Source of the DNA: SB11 sp965249955
GTDB taxonomy: Bacteria; Bacteroidota; Bacteroidia; UBA8524
DNA: 64,000 bases
NCBI GenBank assembly: GCA_965249955.1
Contig: OZ252261.1
Span: 744,001 to 808,000 of the forward strand
Direction: 5' to 3'
The translations under genes were made by a program, and so were the position numbers. Position 1 is the stretch's first letter; every line of letters starts with the position of its first letter. Positions 12,301-19,942 of the stretch are shown here, piece by piece. The notes beneath the pieces were generated by a model, which saw nothing but the letters and a program-made list of their open reading frames with translations, was not told the origin of the DNA and ran no database searches.

Positions 12301-13211
12301 GGTTTAGGTACTCCAGGTGTGCCATCTGATTTTGTAAATAATCTATCCCCCTTTGATAGCATTCCGTAAAATGCACAAGGATCCAGATAATTTATTATTT
12401 GTTCCTTTTCCCAAGCTGCAATAATTTGATTTGATGAAGATGAGCCAATTAAAGTTTCAACCGCAGCATTTGCGACAGAGTTAATCTTAGGCTTGAAATG
12501 TATGTTATCATACATAATCTCAATTCCAAACTTTAATCCTGAACTCTGTGAGGGGAATCTACCAATTTCATCTCCCGCGTTAACTCTTATTGCATTTCTA
12601 TTTATCACTGCGAGTGTTCCTGGAGGGCCTGAAGAACTTGGAATTGTACTAAAATCTGCATAAAACAAATCTTCCAAATCCTCTCCATATGTATTTGCTA
12701 ATGCACTACGCCTTTCATCACCCATTTGTGAAAAATTGGGTGGCATGCTTGGAGCAACCCCGGATCTCCTTTGTGCGTCATAATTCAACCATAAACGTCG
12801 AGTTACATTGTTATAAAGTGAAATAGCAGTTGGGGCATTGTCTCGACAAGTGTCAGTCACCAATGGAGGATCGTTAGCACAAACTAATGAATTAAGAATG
12901 TTATCATTAGCATCAACTAATGATTCTTTAAGAATTCCTTTGTATATAATATACTTAATGTCTGGCAAAACTGTTGACGGCTGGAAGTCTGGCTGGAAAA
13001 TTATATTTACCAATAATGGGTTAGCGTTTCTCAAAACCAATAAATTTCCATTAGTTATAGCAAATGCCCTTGGTTTATAACTTGTATCAGAACATTGAGT
13101 GTAATATTGATGTGTAATTCTGAATGCACTTTGATTGACAGCTTGAAATGCTTCTGATGCAGTTTGGGTAGCTACTTTATCAGGTTCTGTAAAAAAATAA
13201 AAATCTGCCAT
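9372..13211 (-). CDS. Metzincin-like metalloprotease-domain protein (1279 aa)
   Basis: A large protein carrying a metzincin zinc motif: H949-E950-F-G-H953-V-L-G956-L-G-D959, the HExxHxxGxxD form. A plausible Met-turn (HNLMS, M1012) follows about 60 residues later, the expected arrangement for a zinc peptidase. The roughly 900 residues before it are beta-rich and unrecognised; about 260 residues follow the Met-turn. There is no signal peptide. As first gene of a leftward operon with a LamG protein and an LRR-like protein, it could be a protease delivered to a surface target. The catalytic motif is seen directly; substrate and export route are unknown. Confidence 0.75.
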   Translation of the reverse strand: MADFYFFTEPDKVATQTASEAFQAVNQSAFRITHQYYTQCSDTSYKPRAFAITNGNLLVLRNANPLLVNIIFQPDFQPSTVLPDIKYIIYKGILKESLVDANDNILNSLVCANDPPLVTDTCRDNAPTAISLYNNVTRRLWLNYDAQRRSGVAPSMPPNFSQMGDERRSALANTYGEDLEDLFYADFSTIPSSSGPPGTLAVINRNAIRVNAGDEIGRFPSQSSGLKFGIEIMYDNIHFKPKINSVANAAVETLIGSSSSNQIIAAWEKEQIINYLDPCAFYGMLSKGDRLFTKSDGTPGVPKPFNDPLIVRTGPLSKADIYNNILSKCYNKNKVYIDIRNRFNYSYGLSNCGQTETTKKLKLFKAGGTSIKSYNTNGWPILVINNSDITPIDATFAIAIPSYDPLNEIIGYNIENKSYEIAGRDNTFRKTKLTPLYISTVDPSYSRSIDIALDTINDGGNIVVYSSYIKIWLVRHPLTFDNGVIDFESYTTSSVTEFDATILDYLSPLFPFNLDVNWSKGTPDGALTMKVANEPIYVDDKSITADDFFGRVGIAKDSNVIPNPRVTFFFFSNRIKYAINKRVVDRALTINNTIALNQSFINHILTNYIQISNVPVNVQEIDYYAAGTPSSNLRLDNLVNAVPYTDPAEPNEFTNITRLSNFKWFQIKVSEYNDLVSQVAAFTAIVKSVPNNNIATDKILVPVYLYFQLVGSYDAAGNINPVPSSNINDFPTFCKYEIVIVGYPNFSQNNLGAKIVRKHTGIYVRSTIESSSHIAQHQFDGYELRPEGFGFSITNSGDSDKTLERKIDTSLYVVKSCNLTYRELFLYKDYFEQNIKHVWNSNSNVGLTAPLKNKFDLDYPNIFPFPHYTNINGDDIKIKLGAPYHLEKPKNKEVGVFVEKVVPGGRSGMSARRGFLQYNNSAAFDNSIVTLPTPISSFSDRDGSNVPAHEFGHVLGLGDRYCFFTYMTNTLNPQFVNEIDNDNLNTANVPLYLTDAEDTYYHNQYRWLHNLMSTQTNVPADATTNLGETRQNYKDEMFGYDTGSAVFITPVQWNIIENYEIDKISTESSVILNLQNNDKRLFLIQRPADFTGTGSPNPFHRDFLGLDVSNNYITDNSFVGDVDDMTNRIILNRIYATLKQGTNFPVTAGRKSSHTRLCYKLGIIDDTSEFGSTGVPLAINSLATQVIITPPSLVGILLPVNKNIIRGPWVDAWSSTIPNTLDPISSLDPVARQLWDELWSINDVSQFNYGGINHSIGVSAANTTIFFNRDIYVRLIPNL

Positions 13212-13396
13212 AATTGATGTATTAATTATCGTCTAAAAAATCTCATGTATACGGATAGCCATTATGTATTATTCAATAATACGAACTGTAATTTGAATTT
13301 ATTGTTATGTGTTCCTAAATAAATCCGATTTTCGATGAAACTTAATTGAAATGCTCAATTCCAAAGCAGCTCATCGAATAATTAAATATCTGAAAA

Positions 13397-13428
13397 ACAA
13401 AAGCCGCCCTATTTGGGGCGGCTTTTGT
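13397..13428 (-). terminator. Rho-independent terminator of the small 64-aa gene
   Basis: A perfect 13-bp stem, ACAAAAGCCGCCC with its complement, and a six-base loop abut the stop codon of the small leftward gene. Read on the minus strand the stem is followed by T-rich sequence. Confidence 0.8.
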
Positions 13429-13623
13429 TTATTCTTCCTCCTCTTCCTTATCAGGTTCGGTGCTTTCAAATATTTGGAAGGTGGTATCGGGTTGGCCGTA
13501 CATAAGCAGGTATCTCGCCCCGCTTGCGGTTTCTTTGATATGACCTGCTTTAAACCATGATACTTTCTCGTTTCCTTCGGAATCTGTATATACTTTCTTT
13601 GCAAGTATGTTCAGGTATTTCAT
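13429..13623 (-). CDS. Small conserved plasmid/phage-type protein (64 aa)
   Basis: A 64-residue protein beginning MKYLNILAKKVYTDSEGNEK and ending in an acidic tail (EEEEE). The pattern 'KYxNILAKK.Y.....EKVxWFKxGxIKE..SGxRYL..Y.QP' resembles short proteins commonly seen on Bacteroidota plasmids and integrative elements. Their function is not known to me. It has its own strong terminator immediately downstream. The next open frame upstream (13686-13973) is a start-less remnant. An alternative overlapping frame (13371-13604) is a shadow. Confidence 0.65.
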   Translation of the reverse strand: MKYLNILAKKVYTDSEGNEKVSWFKAGHIKETASGARYLLMYGQPDTTFQIFESTEPDKEEEEE

Positions 13624-13685
13624 TATATGTCGATGGTGATTATTCTGTTGATAGTACGCTGAGGCTTTGAGTTTTTATATAAACG

Positions 13686-13973
13686 CTAATATTCCCACAT
13701 ACGGTAGCACAGGTGTATGGTGGCTACTGCTTCAAAGATGCGGATGTAGTAGCCGGTTCTATATTTCTTTTCTTTGATGTATTCGTGGTTGAGTTCTGGT
13801 CGAATATCAAGCATAGCTTCCATCAATACGCCTTTAAATGTACTTCCCTGCACCCGGTACCAGCTTTTTAGATCCCGTATAGTGTAGCCGTATATGGGGA
13901 TGTTCTTTTCTTTGGCAAGTGTTGTAAGGCCATTCTTGAGTGCGGCAAATGCGGGCGTATGGTAGTTTTTCCT
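13686..13973 (-). pseudogene. Start-less remnant of a mobile-element protein
   Basis: The minus-strand frame is open for 96 codons, from a TGA at 13974-13976 to TAG at 13686-13688. It has no ATG, GTG or TTG before a run of well-ordered protein-like sequence that includes IRDLKSWYRVQGSTFKGVLM and YIKEKKYRTGYYIRIFEAV. Codon composition and helix pattern look like a real gene. The missing start suggests 5' truncation or a frameshift upstream. Family not recognised; its position beside the 64-aa plasmid-type protein suggests element debris. Confidence 0.45.
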
Positions 13974-14050
13974 TCAAAATACGTAAAGGTATTAAAATAA
14001 AGAAAATATTGAGTATTCAAACTGTCTTCATGCTACAAAGCTTTTAAGAC

Positions 14051-14914
14051 TTAATTTATAGCAATATTGTCAACTTTGGCCTCAATAACATCTTGTACCA
14101 TCACAGGCAGTTTAGATAGAAAATCATAGCCTGTTATCTTTTCCAATGAATCTACCGATACCCGATAGTCCGACCAGTCCTTGCGGTACGATGCCTGTGT
14201 GTTGGGCATCAACACTGCAATAACCCGTGTATTTCTGTCAATCCGGGTGAGGTCGTTTCGACCCTCTTTTAGCGTTACAATAATCTTCCAGCAAAGGGCA
14301 GGCACATTTACACGACCATCTCCAATGCTCTGTATTGTTTCGCAGTAATCGGATTGACCACCACGTCCATGACCCCCGGCGATGATGTAACATTCATTTC
14401 CCTTGCCAACCAATTTCTTACGGCAATAATCCTCTAAATCTCCCCACACTCGCTGGTTGAAGTTTGGGGATTGCGGGAAAATGTTAATCATTAAAAAGGT
14501 TTCCTTGTTTTCGGCACTCGTTTTTGTTCTGTCTGCTGATGGACAGAGGTGGCCTCTGTCAAAACCAGACTTGGCATAATCATCAGTTGTAATTTGCGTA
14601 AAGCCGTTTGGTAATGTGATATCGGGCCGGAAGCAATCGCACCTATCTTTTGTTCCGAACCAAGCAGAATCTAAATGCCAGCTTACCCAATTGGGATGGC
14701 CGAGGTCATTGTTATAGGATACAGTGTAATCGGTTTTCCTTATAAGAAAATTCTGCTTCATTGATACATCATTGGTTGCCCCAGAAGGATTACCGAGCGA
14801 TAAATTATCTTCACGGGTTGGCACGGGAGGTGCAAAAGGATGATTCGGAGTCTTGAAGTAGAAGGAGGTTAACGCAAAGCTTCCGATGAGCAGTAATATT
14901 CTGATAGCTTTCAT
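14051..14914 (-). CDS. Secreted DNA/RNA non-specific endonuclease (NUC family)
   Basis: It carries the NUC active-site motif DRGH (GFDRGHLCPSADR, catalytic His about residue 122 from the chosen start) and the downstream FLMINIFPQSPNFNQRVW block that holds the metal-binding Asn. Proteins of this family cleave single- and double-stranded nucleic acid with Mg2+. I chose the ATG at 14914 because it gives a hydrophobic export signal (MKAIRILLLIGSFALTSFYF); an ATG at 14932 adds six polar residues. A close paralogue of the catalytic domain is the C-terminal part of the 59278-61137 gene. It stands alone, between element genes. Confidence 0.88.
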   Translation of the reverse strand: MKAIRILLLIGSFALTSFYFKTPNHPFAPPVPTREDNLSLGNPSGATNDVSMKQNFLIRKTDYTVSYNNDLGHPNWVSWHLDSAWFGTKDRCDCFRPDITLPNGFTQITTDDYAKSGFDRGHLCPSADRTKTSAENKETFLMINIFPQSPNFNQRVWGDLEDYCRKKLVGKGNECYIIAGGHGRGGQSDYCETIQSIGDGRVNVPALCWKIIVTLKEGRNDLTRIDRNTRVIAVLMPNTQASYRKDWSDYRVSVDSLEKITGYDFLSKLPVMVQDVIEAKVDNIAIN

Positions 14915-15041
14915 GTGATTAGTTTTAATCAAAGCTATGTATTAACGAACTAATTACTATAGGTGAAATCACCTAATTTTTGTAGTTGCAGTTGACAGGA
15001 TATCTATATCGTATATACTATACCTATCACCACGAAAAGCC

Positions 15042-15067
15042 CCCTTGCAGGGAAAGTTCTGCAAGGG
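15042..15067. terminator. Bidirectional-type terminator hairpin
   Basis: Stem CCCTTGCAG with its 9-bp complement around an 8-base loop. A T-run follows on the plus strand (CTTTTTATTTT), and on the minus strand the stem is followed by GGCTTTT. It lies just beyond the stop of the NYN gene and would end that leftward transcript. Confidence 0.7.
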
Positions 15068-15078
15068 TTCTTTTTATT

Positions 15079-15582
15079 TTAGGCGGCATGTTTATAATCG
15101 GCTATATCTTCCCCTATTTTGCCCTTAAGTTCATTCATAAAGGCTATTTTCTTTTTTGCGAATCGTTTTATGAACGCGGAATATCGATGCTGATTTGGCA
15201 CAAGCACAGTGTGGAGTTTTCCTTGCTCAAACAAATACTGAATAAGGCAGTAAAAGTCTCCGTCCCCAGAAACAATAATTGCCTTATGAAAATTCTCAAA
15301 CTGTATCATAGTGTGCAAGACCATTTCCGCATCGACGTTACCTTTGACAGTTCCATCGCGGTATTTTAATACGGGTTTAAAGATGCAGACAAAACCCGCT
15401 TGTTGTAATTTACCATACAAAGCATTATTACCATCAATGTATCCGATGAACAGAAATGCCTGGGTAACGTGATAATGCTCTTTAAGATAAACCCGAAATC
15501 GCTTCCAATCAATCTGCCAGCCGAGAGCCTTTATTGCTAAGTGTACGTTTTGTCCATCAATAAAGGCGTAGTTATTATTCAT
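15079..15582 (-). CDS. NYN-domain (LabA/DUF88-like) putative RNase
   Basis: A 167-residue protein with the PIN-like NYN fold. An N-terminal strand carries the first acidic residue (AFIDGQNV). A mid-protein GNVDAEMVLH segment and the classic IIVSGDGDF strand supply the other metal-binding aspartates. NYN proteins are usually Mg2+-dependent ribonucleases. It is leftward and lies about 100 bp from the RuvC-like/XRE pair, so it probably belongs to the same mobile-element block. A defence or toxin role is possible but nothing in the sequence decides it. Confidence 0.82.
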   Translation of the reverse strand: MNNNYAFIDGQNVHLAIKALGWQIDWKRFRVYLKEHYHVTQAFLFIGYIDGNNALYGKLQQAGFVCIFKPVLKYRDGTVKGNVDAEMVLHTMIQFENFHKAIIVSGDGDFYCLIQYLFEQGKLHTVLVPNQHRYSAFIKRFAKKKIAFMNELKGKIGEDIADYKHAA

Positions 15583-15680
15583 TAGCTCATCGTATCATCT
15601 ATTAAATTAGAAACCTATCCATACACCAGTTCGATGGAAATTATCATAAGGCCTTGTTCTAAAAAATTGTAGAACGTTAA

Positions 15681-16184
15681 CTATTTGCTGAGATAGAAAT
15701 GTACCACTGCAAGCGAAAAGGCATCAAAAATAGCCATGTGGTAACTTTCCGCCATATAAGATTTTCTGTATACAGGCATACGAGATTTCAATTGCGGATA
15801 CCACGAAGCAAGTTGCTTTGCAATTTCATATTTTGATGAAGCTCCGAATGTAGAAAACACTTCTTTAATTTGTGTGCGACTATATGAAAACACCTCCAAA
15901 TTCATATTCATCGCCAATTCCTGCAAGGTATCCAACACTCTTTGTGTACGCTTTGAAACCTTAAAATCATCGCCTTTATAATCGCGCAAAATCACAACAT
16001 CAGGCTTAGAAAATTCATACAACCATTTGATTTTCTCAATATATTTTTTCATGGTAAGAGGCCGGACTTTCTTCAAGCCAAAATCAAGGATGTTTTGTGG
16101 ATTCTCACAGATTACATACCCAATACCAAAGACATTCGGATACAGTATAAGGGTAATTTTATTCATTGTTTCCATACTTGTCAT
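15681..16184 (-). CDS. RuvC-like (RNase H fold) protein of mobile elements
   Basis: A 167-residue protein whose pattern matches small Holliday-junction-resolvase-like proteins. It has an N-terminal strand pair (ITLILYPNVFGIGYVICENP), a central KPDVVILRDYKGDD strand with acidic residues, and a C-terminal helix YHMAIFDAFSLAVVH. The first catalytic Asp expected in RuvC is not at its usual place (LYP rather than a D). It may be inactive or use a variant site. It overlaps the XRE gene by 26 bp, implying translational coupling. A role in element recombination or replication is likely by context. Confidence 0.55.
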   Translation of the reverse strand: MTSMETMNKITLILYPNVFGIGYVICENPQNILDFGLKKVRPLTMKKYIEKIKWLYEFSKPDVVILRDYKGDDFKVSKRTQRVLDTLQELAMNMNLEVFSYSRTQIKEVFSTFGASSKYEIAKQLASWYPQLKSRMPVYRKSYMAESYHMAIFDAFSLAVVHFYLSK

Positions 16185-16512
16185 TGGTATTAAGGCTTTC
16201 TAAGATTTGTCCTAAAACCTCCCGCTGGAGCAACGCTTTCGCAGAGCTTTTCTCCATAGTTTTTTGCTCTAACAGCATGGTGATTCGTTCGATCAATGTA
16301 GGCCGTATATCTGCGGCATACTTTTTTATCAAGTGGTCAAATGGAATTTTGGCAAGTAAATGATACCCAACCACCACTCGGACGTTAGGGGTTATTTTGC
16401 CGTATTCATATTTTGATAAATTAGATACATCCGTACCCAATATAAATGCAGTATCTTGAAGCGATAGATTTAAATTTTTCCTAACCTGCTTGAGAGTTGT
16501 GAGGTGGTGCAT
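16159..16512 (-). CDS. XRE-family helix-turn-helix regulator
   Basis: A 117-residue protein whose first 60 residues form a Cro/C1-type HTH (LKQVRKNLNLSLQDTAFILG, then a recognition helix DVSNLSKYEYG). The rest is helical. It overlaps the downstream RuvC-like gene. A/T palindromes with TTGGTA half-sites at 16613-16635 and 17161-17182 flank the neighbouring replication-O-like gene and are plausible operators, though binding cannot be inferred from sequence alone. Confidence 0.8.
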   Translation of the reverse strand: MHHLTTLKQVRKNLNLSLQDTAFILGTDVSNLSKYEYGKITPNVRVVVGYHLLAKIPFDHLIKKYAADIRPTLIERITMLLEQKTMEKSSAKALLQREVLGQILESLNTNDKYGNNE

Positions 16513-16612
16513 TACATTTATGTATCATAGGCGTTATTGATAAAAATTACATAAACAAAATCCTATAACATGCTCCATTGTAGGTATGATAGAAGGCAAT
16601 GAGTAGTTATAC

Positions 16613-16635
16613 TTTTTGGTATTTATTACCAAAAA
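16613..16635. promoter_or_regulatory. Palindrome TTTTTGGTA-N5-TACCAAAAA
   Basis: A perfect 9-bp inverted repeat lies in the 200-bp gap upstream of the XRE gene and downstream of the replication-O-like gene. A related palindrome (TTGGTAAA-N6-TTTACCAA) is at 17161-17182. The shared TTGGTA half-site suggests a common binding protein. As a terminator it would be weak, since no T-run follows. Confidence 0.4.
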
Positions 16636-16716
16636 AATTTCTCTCGTAACTCTAACGGTTTGTATGTTTTTCTTTTTGTATGTATTTATTTTGTCTATCG
16701 TAGTTTTTACTCTGAA

Positions 16717-17115
16717 CTACGGTAAATATGTAAACTTCTTTTGTAATTCTTTGGCAGCCTTTTCCTGTTGATAATCCTGCCAATAAGGTGCATAGGCATA
16801 ATAAATCCGCTTTTGGGCCTTTCTGTCTTTTGGGTTTGATAGAGCATTTCCATGCACATCAAGCGCAATAATTAGGTTTTTATCGATTAATCCCGCAATG
16901 GCCAATGAAACGGATTTGGATGATAATTTCGTTTTTCTAACGAAAAACGCATTTGATATCCAATCCGTATTCTTTCGTTGTTTTGTGTATTTGTTTATAA
17001 ACCCTACAGTTTGGCGAAGAATGATCAGCACTACCCGAAGCTCTGATAGGCTCAATGCTCCGAGATGTTCATCAAGTATGGCGTTTGGAACCGGAGTAAA
17101 TAGCTTTTGCTTCAT
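16717..17115 (-). CDS. Phage replication protein O-like winged-helix protein
   Basis: A 132-residue protein beginning KLFTPVPNAILDEHLGALSL, with LRVVLIILRQTVGF and a later TKLSSKSVSLAIAGLIDKNL helix-turn-helix. This is the layout of the N-terminal DNA-binding domain of phage replication protein O and related plasmid initiators. It is divergently placed from the recombinase operon, with a palindrome between them. It probably binds an origin or controls element replication. The short length (DNA-binding domain only) argues for an adaptor rather than a full initiator. Confidence 0.6.
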   Translation of the reverse strand: MKQKLFTPVPNAILDEHLGALSLSELRVVLIILRQTVGFINKYTKQRKNTDWISNAFFVRKTKLSSKSVSLAIAGLIDKNLIIALDVHGNALSNPKDRKAQKRIYYAYAPYWQDYQQEKAAKELQKKFTYLP

Positions 17116-17160
17116 TCTTTTACATTGCCCTGTTTTGTATTACTCTGGTAGTTTTAATAA

Positions 17161-17182
17161 TTGGTAAATGACCTTTTACCAA
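17161..17182. promoter_or_regulatory. Palindrome TTGGTAAA-N6-TTTACCAA between divergent genes
   Basis: A perfect 8-bp inverted repeat in the 112-bp gap between the leftward replication-O-like gene and the rightward recombinase operon. It shares its TTGGTA half-site with the 16613-16635 palindrome. It could be an operator controlling both directions. Confidence 0.45.
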
Positions 17183-17227
17183 AAGGTGTAACTTCAATCA
17201 AGAAACAGCAATTGTCATACTGGTGGC

Positions 17228-17434
17228 ATGAAAAAGCCTCAGATAAATGTGATAGATATTGAACAAGACGATAATCCCCTTTCAGAGCAAACTCTTGTTG
17301 CACTTGAAAAACTGGGTGCCGTTCTTACGCGAATCCTCCTGAGATTGCGCACAAAGGGTTATGATATAATCGATGGTCAAGTAGTTAAGATTTCAGATTA
17401 CAATCCATCCAATGAACAAAAGCCAACCAAATGA
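17228..17434 (+). CDS. Small protein upstream of serine recombinase (68 aa)
   Basis: A 68-residue acidic-to-basic protein (MKKPQINVIDIEQDDNPLSE...) with one amphipathic helix (TLVALEKLGAVLTRILLRLR). Its 3' end overlaps the recombinase start at 17412 in another frame, so the two are translationally coupled. Family not recognised. A recombination directionality or accessory factor is a reasonable but untested guess, given the position. Confidence 0.55.
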   Translation: MKKPQINVIDIEQDDNPLSEQTLVALEKLGAVLTRILLRLRTKGYDIIDGQVVKISDYNPSNEQKPTK

Positions 17435-19193
17435 AAAAGATGAAAAAGATGAAAAAGATGAAAAAAATCTGCTTTCCGATATAACCGATGGTAAATACAA
17501 AGAGTATTACCTGTACTATCATCGTCAAAGTACCGATGAAGCGGAAAGTCAGAAGAACTCCCTCGAATACCAAGAAGCTGAGAATACACGATTTGCACAT
17601 CGTGAAGGTTTTCGTATTGCGACAATAACTCTATCTGGATTCTGCAAAAATGGCATTATTGCCGAAAAGCATTCGGGATTTTTTGAAGACGACACCATTA
17701 CTTTTACGGAAGATGGTAAGGCACAATTCTCCATTGAGCGGCCTAAATTTCAACGATTACTCCTTTTTCTCAGTCGTGGGTACTTTAAAGGAATTGTTTG
17801 TCTGTGTTGGGATCGTTTAAGTCGTAATAAAGCTGATGACACACTGGTTCGCAAACTTATGCGGAAAGGTATAGATTTCTGCTTTGCATATGCCAAATAT
17901 GAACAATCAAGCGCAGGTGAACTTCACATGGATGTTGATAGTATGTTCGCCGCTCACCATTCAAGAGTAACCAGAGAAAAAGTAACAACAACCATTCGGT
18001 TATCAAAATCACGAGGACTTTGCGTAAGTAAAGCACCAATCGGCTATCTCAATTTAGGTTCAATGGAAAATAAGCCACATGACCCAGATCGCGCACCTGT
18101 CATAAAGCGTATGTTTGAATTATATGCCACGGGTAACTGGAGTTTATCCGATATCGCTCGCTTCGCGAATGAGCAAGGACTCACGACACTCCCCCGAAGA
18201 CGGAAGCGCACACGTAAAGAAATACTTGAAGATGATATTCAAGTTGAAGATATGCCTCAAATAGCTCGTCCCATAGCGATTTGTATGGTAAGCAGAATAT
18301 TTTCTAATTGGTTTTATACCGGCAGAGTATTAGACAATAACGGAAATTATATCAAGAGCAACAGCCATGAAGCATTAGTTAGCGATGAGCTGTTTACTAA
18401 AGTGCAGATGATTCTAAGAAGGAAGCAGGTCAGTATCCACTATGACAAGAAACTTGATTTGCCCCTGCGAGGGATTATGCGTTGTGCCAGCTGTAACCGG
18501 GTATTTACTCCATATGTCAAAAAGGGAATCACCTATTATAGTTCTCGCTGTAAAAATGATTGTTCCAATCCCTTCAGAACATTTAATTCTAAGTTTATCG
18601 AAAGAAAAATCGCCAAGCACGCAAAAAAACTTGCATTTACAAAGAAAGAAATAGCGCAAATGGATCTCAAAATAGCGGCTCAAATAGCTTTATTGCAGCA
18701 GGAAACACTGCGTGAACATGAAAACACTGAACGCAAAAAGAAGAGATTACGAGAAGATTTAGCATATATTGAAACAAACCGCTTAGTTCTTCTTAAAACC
18801 GGTGTTTATGACCCTGAAACTCTTATTGCCGAAAAGCATCGCATCAACAGTGATTTAGCCACGTTAGGAGCGAATAAGCAGATTTCTGAAGAAGAAATAA
18901 GGGAAACTAAGGCGATCGTGTGGAAACTTTCCGAACTCGTAAAAAACCTTATAAAGATTTACTTTCTCGCCAATCCGCACGAAAAAGATGAAATTACTCG
19001 TACTATGTTTTCCGAACTTTTTATTTCTGAAAATATGTTGAGTTTTAAAGTTAAAAGTGAGTTTCGATGCTTTGAAAACCGAGAATTTGCATTGGGTGGC
19101 CCATTGGATTGGCTTTCAGAACTTTCATATGAAAAAGACCAAATTTCTGCAACAATCGAAAAGCTAATTGAATTAGATAAAAATTTCAATTGA
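17412..19193 (+). CDS. Large serine recombinase (integrase/transposase type)
   Basis: A 593-residue site-specific recombinase. The resolvase catalytic domain has the nucleophile in YYHRQSTDE (Ser40) and the WDRLSRNKADD block. The recombinase domain covers the mid-region (APIGYLN...). A zinc ribbon follows near residue 358 (CASC ... CKNDC), then a long coiled coil and C-terminal tail. Such enzymes integrate or excise elements through a serine-phosphate intermediate. The start at 17412 overlaps the upstream small gene, and the first 15 residues include a (KDE) repeat. It is the only integrase seen and the likely mobility gene of the surrounding element; att sites could not be identified. Confidence 0.92.
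   Translation: MNKSQPNEKDEKDEKDEKNLLSDITDGKYKEYYLYYHRQSTDEAESQKNSLEYQEAENTRFAHREGFRIATITLSGFCKNGIIAEKHSGFFEDDTITFTEDGKAQFSIERPKFQRLLLFLSRGYFKGIVCLCWDRLSRNKADDTLVRKLMRKGIDFCFAYAKYEQSSAGELHMDVDSMFAAHHSRVTREKVTTTIRLSKSRGLCVSKAPIGYLNLGSMENKPHDPDRAPVIKRMFELYATGNWSLSDIARFANEQGLTTLPRRRKRTRKEILEDDIQVEDMPQIARPIAICMVSRIFSNWFYTGRVLDNNGNYIKSNSHEALVSDELFTKVQMILRRKQVSIHYDKKLDLPLRGIMRCASCNRVFTPYVKKGITYYSSRCKNDCSNPFRTFNSKFIERKIAKHAKKLAFTKKEIAQMDLKIAAQIALLQQETLREHENTERKKKRLREDLAYIETNRLVLLKTGVYDPETLIAEKHRINSDLATLGANKQISEEEIRETKAIVWKLSELVKNLIKIYFLANPHEKDEITRTMFSELFISENMLSFKVKSEFRCFENREFALGGPLDWLSELSYEKDQISATIEKLIELDKNFN
17433..17468 (+). repeat. 9-bp tandem repeat inside the recombinase start
   Basis: Three exact copies of GAAAAAGAT and a fourth variant copy (GAAAAAAAT). 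They encode a Glu-Lys-Asp tract at the N-terminus. The unit is in frame, so copy-number change would lengthen or shorten the protein without a frameshift. Confidence 0.8.
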
Positions 19194-19454
19194 TTATTTT
19201 CTTTTTGCTCAAATTTTTATCACATTATTTGTTCACTTCACACCTGAGAAACAGTTTTGCAATTTTCTATTGCGAGTGTAACAACTGCTTTGTTAATGGC
19301 AGAGTTAAACCTTTTGGGTATTGCTTACCAATTAGTACAACCAGGGTATATATAACTTTTATCGTTGAAAATCTCTTTACAATTCCTTTTAAAGAATGTA
19401 TAATATATGCGGGTTAATAAGTGCTTTTATCAAATAAAAGGTACACTAAACACT

Positions 19455-19937
19455 ATGAAAATATCCACAAAATCTAACGACATAAAATCCTCTTCAACAA
19501 AAGCGGTTACCCAAACAGCACTAATAATGGATGAAGACATATTTTGGGCCATAGTTGAACGATCACTACAAAACAGTACGAGCTCTAATGGTCAATTAGC
19601 ATATTTAACCTCCGAGTTGGAAGCTCTTTCACCCTCCGATATTGTTGCGTTCCAAAAGCGGATGAATATCCTGTTTAATGACATTAATACTTCTAAACTA
19701 TGGAGCGTAGCATTTTCTATAAAGAATGGCTGTTCAGATGATAGCTTTGATTATTTTAAAAGCTGGGTAATATCAAAAGGTAAGGATATATATTATGTAG
19801 CAAAGAATAATCCAGACAGGTTAGCCGACACCACATATGCCGAATACTGTGAATTTGAAATTTTCGGCTATGTTGCTATTGATGCATTTGAAAAGAAAAC
19901 AGGTGAGGACATCTATGGTTATCTAAGAGTTAAATAA
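19455..19937 (+). CDS. DUF4240 family protein
   Basis: The core (MDEDIFWAIVERS ... LSPSDIVAFQKRM ... LWSVAFSIKNGCSDDSFDYF, then SWVISKGKDIYY and NPDRLAD) matches DUF4240, a widespread family of unknown function, often near toxins or polymorphic immunity genes. I chose the ATG at 19455. An ATG at 19407 adds 16 residues, and the family would normally begin near the ATG at 19527. The 260 bp between the recombinase and this gene show nothing I can name. It converges with the 1289-aa gene, the two stops only a few bases apart. Confidence 0.8.
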   Translation: MKISTKSNDIKSSSTKAVTQTALIMDEDIFWAIVERSLQNSTSSNGQLAYLTSELEALSPSDIVAFQKRMNILFNDINTSKLWSVAFSIKNGCSDDSFDYFKSWVISKGKDIYYVAKNNPDRLADTTYAEYCEFEIFGYVAIDAFEKKTGEDIYGYLRVK

Positions 19938-19942
19938 ATGAC

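Noticed and set aside
1..13211. An eCIS or T6SS cluster
   Set aside because: No sheath, tube, spike, baseplate or ATPase gene is visible; only possible cargo-like proteins.
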